A DNA stretch of 64,000 nt from Pohlia nutans (taxonomy: Eukaryota > Streptophyta > Bryopsida > Bryales > Mniaceae). Positions within the stretch are counted from its first letter, which is position 1; each line of letters begins with the position of its first letter. Shown in pieces: positions 57,091 to 64,000 of the stretch. The translations under genes were made by a program, and so were the position numbers. The notes beneath the pieces were generated by a model, which saw only the letters and a program-made list of their open reading frames with translations, made no database searches and had not been told where the DNA came from. The stretch spans positions 19,685,001 through 19,749,000 of the forward strand of contig CM040088.1 in the NCBI GenBank assembly GCA_022496805.1, in the 5' to 3' direction.

Positions 57091-57613
57091 ATGCAGAAAT
57101 AATGTTTTGGGCAGAGTTTATATATTTCATCGTGGAGTTTTTATTTTTTTATTTTTAAAATAAATTTATTTTGACCGAATCAACAGTTTTGGAACAACAG
57201 ATTTCAATTGGAAAATGACCGGGACAACGTGACCAAATCAACAGCTGCAATCAACGTTGTTTGGTTGATTTGGTCATAAGAGTTTCTAGCAGTGTCGGAC
57301 TATTTTTTCCACTCACCCGTACCATGAGAACACCCTATTACATTTCAATCCGTTACAACAAATTTCATCTATTAATTGTCAACATCTTATTCGTAATTGA
57401 ATTACAAAAGAATTTTGAATTTAAAGTTTCAAATTTTATACAAAAATATTGGTGATAGCAATTATAGATCTAACCATATGGATTGAATCTAAAATTCATA
57501 ATATACAACTTATATTTGTACATGAAGTTCAAATTGTCCCTATTAGTTGCATTCTATAATGCATCTTTGCAATTCTCCAAATCTGAAGAGGGCAATGGGC
57601 ATTTAGGGGTTAA

Positions 57614-57980
57614 ATGCCATACATTATTAATCCTTATGCAAGGAATGTCTTTGCTCAATCGTAGTTGTATTTTGGTCAATTTATGAACACAATGACAAAG
57701 GAAAAATATTAGGCTTCTAGCCAATTATTGTAGAAGAATCTTTTGTTTTTTTCAATAAAATTATAAATTCATTTCAACTTTCATAAATATGGAAGAAATT
57801 ATTTTTAATCATTTGTGTAAAGAGGCTAAAATATCAAAGCTCCAATTTTTTAAATTAAATAATACTGCATTACAACCTGAATAGGACTGCAAGTGTATTT
57901 GCTCAAAAAACACCACTTTTAGACAATGTATTGAGCCAAATTAAATGAATTAAAAAAATATTCAACTATAAGATCTTACG
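57614..57980. other. AT-rich spacer between TTAA elements
   Basis: No feature seen. Confidence 0.4.
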
Positions 57981-58555
57981 TTAATTCCTAAACGTCCGAC
58001 CATTCAGAAAGTGGACAATGTACAAAATCAAACATAATTCTCTCATATTTCACTGTATTTTTGCAGTGTGGTTTTCTTACTATATATTTTATGGGAAGTT
58101 AGCTTCATGCATGTGTGATCCGATTGAGAAGGATACGATTTGTGAAATTTTTATGACTCATTTCATGTTGCAGTGATTCACCGAAAATTTCAAAGTTTTC
58201 AATGTAAAAGTGCTCTTGAAAAAGTCAACTCATAAAATTAAGCAACCAAACAATCTCCAAAAATCACTACATTTAGAGTATTACATTTCAATAATCATAA
58301 CAAATTTCATGTACAAATTATCAATATCTTATTCATAATCAAATTATAAAATAATTTTCAATTTTAAGTTTCAAATTTCATACAAAAATATTGGTAACAA
58401 CTATCATAGATCTAACCGTATGGATAGAATGAAAAATTCATAATGTACAACTTTTGTTCATATATCAAGTTCAAAATATCCCTCGTGGTTATGGTTTATA
58501 AGACATCTTTGAAATTCTCCAAATCTAGAGAGGGATGGGGATGATTAGGGGTTAA
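57981..58555. mobile_element. TTAA-flanked MITE, 575 bp
   Basis: TTAA-TTCCTAAACGTCCG (left end partly decayed) to GATTAGGGG-TTAA. Same family as 62452-63027, with the ATGTTGCAGTGATTCACC and AGCAACCAA blocks. Its right TTAA (58552-58555) is also the left TTAA of the next element. Confidence 0.8.
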
Positions 58556-59131
58556 CCCCTAAAGGACCGTAAGGCCCCCACGCGGCTTTTGGAACTAGAA
58601 AGTGAGGAAATTCGGGTTCTTGGGCTTTGAATTGTAGGATGAGCAACAAAGAGACCCTGACTCTTTTTGAGAGCTGAATCCGTAGGTACTTCTTGATCGG
58701 AAATTCATCAAGTGAGCGATTTTTGGTGATTTTTTTGAGTTGCACGGTGGGTATCTAGGCGTCACTTCAGACCCTCGTATCTTTCTCCTCACACCTCCAA
58801 ATTACTTGAAATGTTTTGCACATGTTTAAAATGATTATTTCTACTCACAGTAAAAATTTCAGAATTTTTGGAGCACTTTTGAACAATCCGATTTCAGCAT
58901 GTGTACAAAATATCCCAAACAAGTTCCATCAATCTTCTCAACGGTGGCATTTTCTCAAAACTTGTGCGATTTTGTCGATCTTTTTTTCATAAAAAAGCTA
59001 CGTAAGACTTCTTTAGTTTCAACAGTGCCGATCGTCAAAATTACCCCACACCAATGAGGAATTGAGCTTGCTACAAGAGCTAGTCAAGAAAACAAGAGCT
59101 AAGTTCAACACCCCGGTCCTTTAGGGGTTAA
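58552..59131. mobile_element. TTAA-flanked MITE, 580 bp, different family
   Basis: TTAA-CCCCTAAAGGACCG and the exact inverse CGGTCCTTTAGGGG-TTAA. It shares its TTAA with neighbours on both sides. The interior is unrelated to the 576-bp family. Confidence 0.85.
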
Positions 59132-60117
59132 CCCCTAAAGGACCAAACGTTCATACATGTTTAACCGTCAAGTTTTAAAAATTTCACCACCAATAATTTT
59201 TCAATTAATATTTATGCGAAAAATAATTTTAAATAGCCATAAATAGAGTTTTCATTCATTTAATGAAATTTGGATTTTTTTTTATTGAGATTTCATAAAA
59301 ACTAAATGTTATTTATGCATGACAGAATGTTATTTTAAAAGGACTTAAATATATTTCTTTGAAAAGACACAGAGGGAATTTGCAACTTTAATGAACTTTA
59401 TTGACAATTGATGAAAAGGATTCTTTAATGTGGAGACACCCAAACCGTCATTTTTTCCTAATGAATACATTTAATGTGATTGAATTCCTACAATTTTAAA
59501 TTTTTTTGTGGAAACTGAAAGAGGATTTCAACAAACAAAAGAACGAGTAATTTGGATATTCAAAAGGTCCTCTCTATTATGATGTTCATGTTTGGAAAGC
59601 CCTAACTTCAAGGAGACAACATGGATTAACTAGTCACAAAAATGACTTGCCATGTGCGTATTGCTTGAAAAAATAATATTGGCATATTGTGGAATGTCAT
59701 TGTATGGAGGATAGATTGTTGTATGTACTAGAGAATGAGTCATTTGAATATTGTATGCAAAAAAGTTACCAATTGTCAAAATTTTCCTAGGTGGATATTT
59801 TCAAATTTATTCTTCGACAAAGGTAAATATTAAGGGAGAGAGTAACTCTGGCCCTTCGGTTCAACGTGAATGAAGAGTATATTGGGGGAAATGCTTGCCA
59901 ACTTGGCCACGCATAGATATTTATTAAGGAAATGTACACAGGTTGAAGATGGTGCTTTTGGATGTCCTGCCACCTACTTTAACCCTAAGTGGAAAAAAAT
60001 CATGCTTAAAAATTATTATTTTTGCAAAAGTTATTGACGTTTGAAGTGGGCTGAAATTTTGGTATTTTTGAAATTTTGGATCGACCAAATATGGTCGATA
60101 AGGTAGTTAGGGGTTAA
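59128..60117. mobile_element. TTAA-flanked element, about 990 bp
   Basis: TTAA-CCCCTAAAGGACCAAACG at the left, TAGTTAGGGG-TTAA at the right; the inner bases of the ends differ, so the boundary is less sure. It contains 59573-59700, similar to 39003-39145, which may be a carried insert or an internal remnant. Confidence 0.55.
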
Positions 60118-60212
60118 TTCTTCTGAATTAAATAATTGATGTTGTGCATAATTGCCATAGTACCGAAATATGGATTGCAATTATAAAAGAAGAGCAGCCA
60201 TACATTGACATA

Positions 60213-60761
60213 GTTAACCCTTAGACGCGCCTGCGTCCAGAATCTGGACGATGGATGATTCTGGACGCGTCCCTTCACCACGCAGGGGATGTTTTTCATC
60301 CATTAAATTTTTATTTAAATTCTTGTGCTAGTCGGTTACCATTTGTACGGTACGGATCTTCAAGATAAGATATTGAGAGTTTTTGAAAAATAGCAAAAGT
60401 GGTTTATGTCAAGTTTCATTCTTAGTTCAAAAAGTGAGACCTTAAACATGATTTTCCATAATAAGAAGAATCAAATAGTGAAAACCATACCATCTTGTAG
60501 TACATGTTATTCCAATTTCATTACAAATTTTTTTAATTTTTTAATGTTAATTATGGATTTTTAATTGAATTTCAAGAGAAAACCTTGCAAAATTAATTAA
60601 AAAATATTAATAATAAATATGATGAATCCGACTGTATAGATGTTATCTTCACATTGACATTTATAACTTTGCTTTGTACATCAACTCCATTTTAATTTTT
60701 TATCAAACATTTTATAACGAATCTTTGAAAACAGTGTTGAATCGGGACCTTAAAGGGTTAA
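60213..60761. mobile_element. TTAA-flanked MITE, 549 bp
   Basis: TTAA-CCCTTAGACGCGCC at the left with an inner GTCCAGAATCTGGAC palindrome, and GGGACCTTAAAGGG-TTAA at the right. Related fragments are at 13911-14020 and 14517-14720. It shares TTAA 60758-60761 with the next element. Confidence 0.8.
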
Positions 60762-61155
60762 CCCTTTAGTGCCTAGCTGAGCACATTATGGTCACTGGAT
60801 CGTCAAAAATGTATATAACAAAAAATCCATGAAGAATTGGCTTTTGAATTGTGAAGTTCAAAGTTGAAGATTTATAATACACATCTTTCAGGAAAAGAAA
60901 ATTTCAATTTAGAGTTGTGCAACTATCAAAATACCTATGAACAAAACACGAAAATACAATAAATACTTACAAATACAACACATTTACTATGTGGTATATC
61001 TTGTATTTGGAAGTTTGTTAGCTTGTTTTATTTTTTTGGATAATGTTCTCTTGTTCATGTTCCATTCTATTTCTGATAGTATCAATCACAGTGGAAAAAG
61101 CTACCGATATCCAATGCTTAAATCTTCCAGGGTACCCTAGGCACTAAAGGGTTAA
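60758..61155. mobile_element. TTAA-flanked MITE, 398 bp
   Basis: TTAA-CCCTTTAGTGCCTAG and its exact inverse form a 15-bp terminal repeat inside the TTAA sites. A 67-codon frame inside is not supported as a gene. Confidence 0.85.
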
Positions 61156-61568
61156 TGTAGTGGGGTTAATGTAGTGGCCACATTTTTCTGTTATCTTTTT
61201 CAATAAATCATAGTAAATGAATTCCATAAACTAAAATGCATCATTTATTTTTTTTAAATTCATTAAAGTGGACTTTATTTGAAAAATACATACCATAGTT
61301 TTCACTTTCAAATGGTGGAAGTATTTTTAAAATATAGTTTTGAATTTATTTTCAGAATTATTTTCAGTAGACAATTCATCAATTGAAAAATATTAATTAT
61401 AATAATATTGTTAATATTATTATAATATACCAAGTAAGATATCATGATATTGCCTCACCCATGCATGACAGTTCCAACATGCATCCAGCCCCTGTGATAG
61501 TTGATTCCACTAAGCAAATTGTAACACTTGGTATTAAAAGCTTATATAGTTTACACTGGTTTCATGTA

Positions 61569-61968
61569 GGGTAGATTGTCCTATTACCAACCACTTAAGC
61601 AATCTGACCTATATTTGGCAGTGGTAAATCCGGAAAAAAATTATGACCGCGTTCGAAATAGGATTTCATGAGGATTGCAAAAAATTGCAACTTATAATTT
61701 GCATTTCTCAATTTTATACAAAATTCCAAAGTGGAAAGTAACCTGTGACCCAAATCCAACTACTAGGTTTCCCCATGTCCACACCATGTGGTGCTAACTT
61801 TCACTCACAATGATACCCAAAACCACCAACTATTTCTTCGCAATGCTTGGCGTGCCATTGGTCTACTTGAATAGTGAAATTGGTGGTTTTGGGTCTCAAC
61901 TGTGGTGGCTCCAAGAAAAGTCTACATGTCATAATTGGGGCAGTGGTTGGTAATAGGACAATCTACCC
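61569..61968. mobile_element. 400-bp MITE, TA-flanked
   Basis: GGGTAGATTGTCCTATTACC (61569 on) and its exact inverse at the right end (perfect for about 27 bp), with TA on both sides. Consistent with the Tc1/mariner class. Confidence 0.8.
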
Positions 61969-62131
61969 TAAGTTTATGCCAATTTCCATTACATTCTCCT
62001 CGGAAGAGTTCACTTCTCTCTACAGTAACTTACTCCATTATAGATGACAAGAAGAAATGCTAAAAAGCTTACATACATTGTAGAGAACTGCACACCGACG
62101 GCACTCTCATTTAGAAAACTAATCCAATCTA

Positions 62132-62436
62132 AGGTCGAGGCACCTAAAACCGACCAGGTACCCAAAACCAACCACCCTAGATTCTTGCCTAATTTCTAGA
62201 TTTTCAAAGGGAAGATGTACCTCATTTATACATTAGAGCATGTGATCGGTTTTAGGTAAACCTATGACTTTCACTTTGAAAATTTGTACTTATTCAAATA
62301 ATTATCAAAAAAATTTAATTAAATATGAAAACTTCTTAATTTCTTATTGCTAAAAGAGGAAAATACTTAAAATATCGATTCATCTATCCCATGTATAGTG
62401 AATGTCTTAATTGATCGGTTTTAGGTGCCTCGACCT
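62132..62436. mobile_element. 305-bp MITE, TA-flanked
   Basis: AGGTCGAGGCACCTAAAACC and its inverse at the ends (about 24 bp), with TA on both sides. Unrelated in sequence to the neighbouring 400-bp element. Confidence 0.8.
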
Positions 62437-62451
62437 TATAACCTTGTGTAC

Positions 62452-63027
62452 TTAACCCTTGACTGCCTGAGCGTCCATTTTTTGGACGATGTACAAATTT
62501 CATCCATGTTTTCTCATCCGTCATGCACTTTTTGTAGTGTGGGTGTTTTACTATAAATTTTATGGAAAGTTAGCTTCATGAATGTGTGATCCGATTAGAA
62601 AGGGGATGATTTGTGAAAATTTTATGCCTCATTTCATGTTGTTGTGATTCACCCAAAATTTCGTAGATTTCAGTGTAAAAGTGTTTTAAAAAAATTCAAC
62701 TCATAAAATTAAGCAACCAAAAAATCTCCAAATATCACTGCAGTTAGAGTATTACATTTCAACCCATCACAACTAATTTCATCTACAAATTGTCAATATC
62801 TTATTCGTAATCAAATTACAAAAAAATTTGAATTTTGAGTTTCAAATTTTATACAAAAATATTGGTGATAGCAATCATAGATCTAACCGTGTGGATAGAA
62901 TCTAAAATTCATAATGTACAACGTTTATTCATACATCAAGTTCAAAATATCCCTCTTACTTGCATTTTGCAATGCATCTTTGAAAAACTGCCAAATTTGG
63001 AGAGGGCTCTAGGCATGCAGGGGGTAA
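62452..63027. mobile_element. TTAA-flanked MITE, 576 bp
   Basis: TTAA-CCCTTGACTGCCTGAGCGTCC at the left; the right end CATGCAGGGGG-TAA has lost the first T of TTAA. It is the best-preserved example of the family seen at 26917, 53064, 57981 and 63461. Confidence 0.8.
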
Positions 63028-63460
63028 GATGAAGTTGAGTAAAGTAAGCGTCAATCAAAATATACAAGTGAAGTTTCTGGAGTTCTTTGTGCGGTTGCAT
63101 AGGACCCGTACTCACAATGGTTAGATTGTACGCATGCAGGAAAAAGATAACATGTGATTACAGTTCATGCAGCATGAATATCTTGAGAAGGACATGCATG
63201 CCTCATGCAAGTTGAGTCGCACAAATACCGGTATCTCAGAGATGAGAACCTGTTGGACACTCCATGACACGCACACCAGCTGATTTCAGTTCAAAATAAC
63301 TTACAAACTCCAACAGCGCATGCAGTACTGACTACTGACTGAGCCCTGCAGGTTAAATAATCCCGGCAGCTATCCGTACCGGTTTGTCCGAATGAATCCC
63401 ACCGGTGAGACATCTTTATTTCCGAACCTTGTATACCAGCCTAAACCTAAATTTTGCCAG

Positions 63461-64000
63461 TTAACCCCTAACTGCCTAAGCGTCCATTTTTTGGACAATG
63501 TACAGATTTCATCCATAGTTTCTCATCCGTCATGCACTTTTTTGCAGTGTGGAATTTTTACTGTAGATTCTATGGGAAGTTAGCTTCATGCATATGTGAT
63601 CCGATTAGAAAAGGGATGATTTGTGAAATTTTTATGTCTCATTTCATGTTGTAGTGATTCACCCAAAATTTTGAAAATTTCAGTGTAAAAGTGGTCTAAA
63701 AAAAGTCAACTCATAAAATTAAGCAACCAAAAAATCTCCAAAAATCACTACACTTAGAGTATTACATTTCAACCAATCACGAAGAATTTCATCCGTAGAT
63801 TGTCAATATCTTATTCGTAATTCAATTACAAAATAATTTTGAATTTCATGTTTCAAATTTTATACAAAATTATTGGTAATAGCAATCATACATCTAACCG
63901 TATGGATAGAATCTAAAATTCATAACGTACAACTTTTATTGATGTATCAAGTTCAAAATATCCCTCTAGGTTGCATTTTATAATGCATCTTTGCAAAACT
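63461..64000. mobile_element. TTAA-flanked MITE, cut by the window end
   Basis: TTAA-CCCCTAACTGCCTAAGCGTCC opens a copy highly similar to 62452-63027. About 540 of the expected 576 bp are inside the window. Confidence 0.85.

Larger units (their letters stand above)
55023..57294. mobile_element. 2.27-kb CACTA-type element, non-autonomous
   Basis: CACTACTAGAAAATGGTGACC at the left and GTCATAAGAGTTTCTAGCAGTG at the right (right end position). The flanks TCA and TCG differ at one base. Subterminal GACCGAATCAACA-type motifs match the 151-bp element at 53864, suggesting mobilisation by the same transposase. It contains tandem repeats (56150-56800) and a tRNA-derived SINE (56899-57090). No transposase frame was seen. 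Confidence 0.75.
53366..57335. mobile_element. Second-level insertion with GGGTATTCTCATGGTAC ends
   Basis: GGGTATTCTCATGGTACAGG (53366 on) and its inverse (about 57310-57335, GTACCATGAGAACACCC) are the terminal repeats. Flanks GGATT and TATTA give at best a weak duplication. Removing the two further insertions (53751-54705 and 55023-57294) leaves about 750 bp of own sequence. I cannot assign the superfamily. Confidence 0.65.
53064..57613. mobile_element. 576-bp TTAA MITE split by a 3.97-kb nested insertion
   Basis: The left half (53064-53365, TTAA, then GCGTCCATTATCTGGACAATGT) and right half (57336-57613, ending GGGCATTTAGGGG-TTAA) add up to 580 bp, the 576-bp family length plus a short target duplication. 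The break falls at the same point of the consensus (AGAGTATTACATTT) in both halves. Confidence 0.8.

Overview
The window is nuclear DNA of a land plant. The clearest proof is a complete COP1 gene on the minus strand (30808-36661, 13 coding exons), with RING, coiled-coil and WD40 parts that match plant COP1 exon by exon. A two-exon L-type lectin gene (16971-18281, minus) is the only other host gene that looks intact. The AT-rich, transposon-packed DNA and a decayed kinase-like gene of a type I recall mainly from non-seed plants suggest a bryophyte, lycophyte or fern. That assignment is inference, and I cannot name a species.

Layout. 1-500: microsatellite and a 103-bp tandem repeat. 880-2503: a GC-rich GTCCG-repeat array, a TATA-like core and a frameshifted gene of unknown function with a ubiquitin-interacting-like motif. 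2705-4585: a long diverged inverted repeat. 4694-10158: a young, apparently intact Ty1-copia element with identical 260-bp LTRs. 11322-13435: a second GTCCG array and TATA-like core, followed by a protein-kinase-like gene broken by one stop codon. 13.9-14.8 kb: remnants of TTAA-flanked elements. 15.5-20.2 kb: lectin gene and several MITEs. 20.2-30.8 kb: gene-poor, with TTAA elements, a near-perfect 358-bp hairpin and a 141-bp satellite. 30.8-37.6 kb: COP1. 38-44 kb: AT-rich DNA and a decayed hAT transposase. 44.6-50.3 kb: a 5'-truncated non-LTR retrotransposon encoding RT, RNase H and a probable restriction-like endonuclease tail, split by a 415-bp MITE. 51-64 kb: nested and chained small DNA transposons.

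Three patterns stand out. First, two unrelated genes sit behind the same promoter-like architecture: an array of GTCCGATC half-sites, then a palindrome, a TATA box and a GC-rich hairpin, with the TATA about 200 bp before the ATG in both. Second, about sixteen elements have TTAA-CCC...GGG-TTAA ends, the signature of piggyBac-type transposition, and several share one TTAA between neighbours. Third, the non-LTR element combines domains normally scattered among different clades. Several insertions can be timed against one another because an empty or uninterrupted copy is present in the same window.
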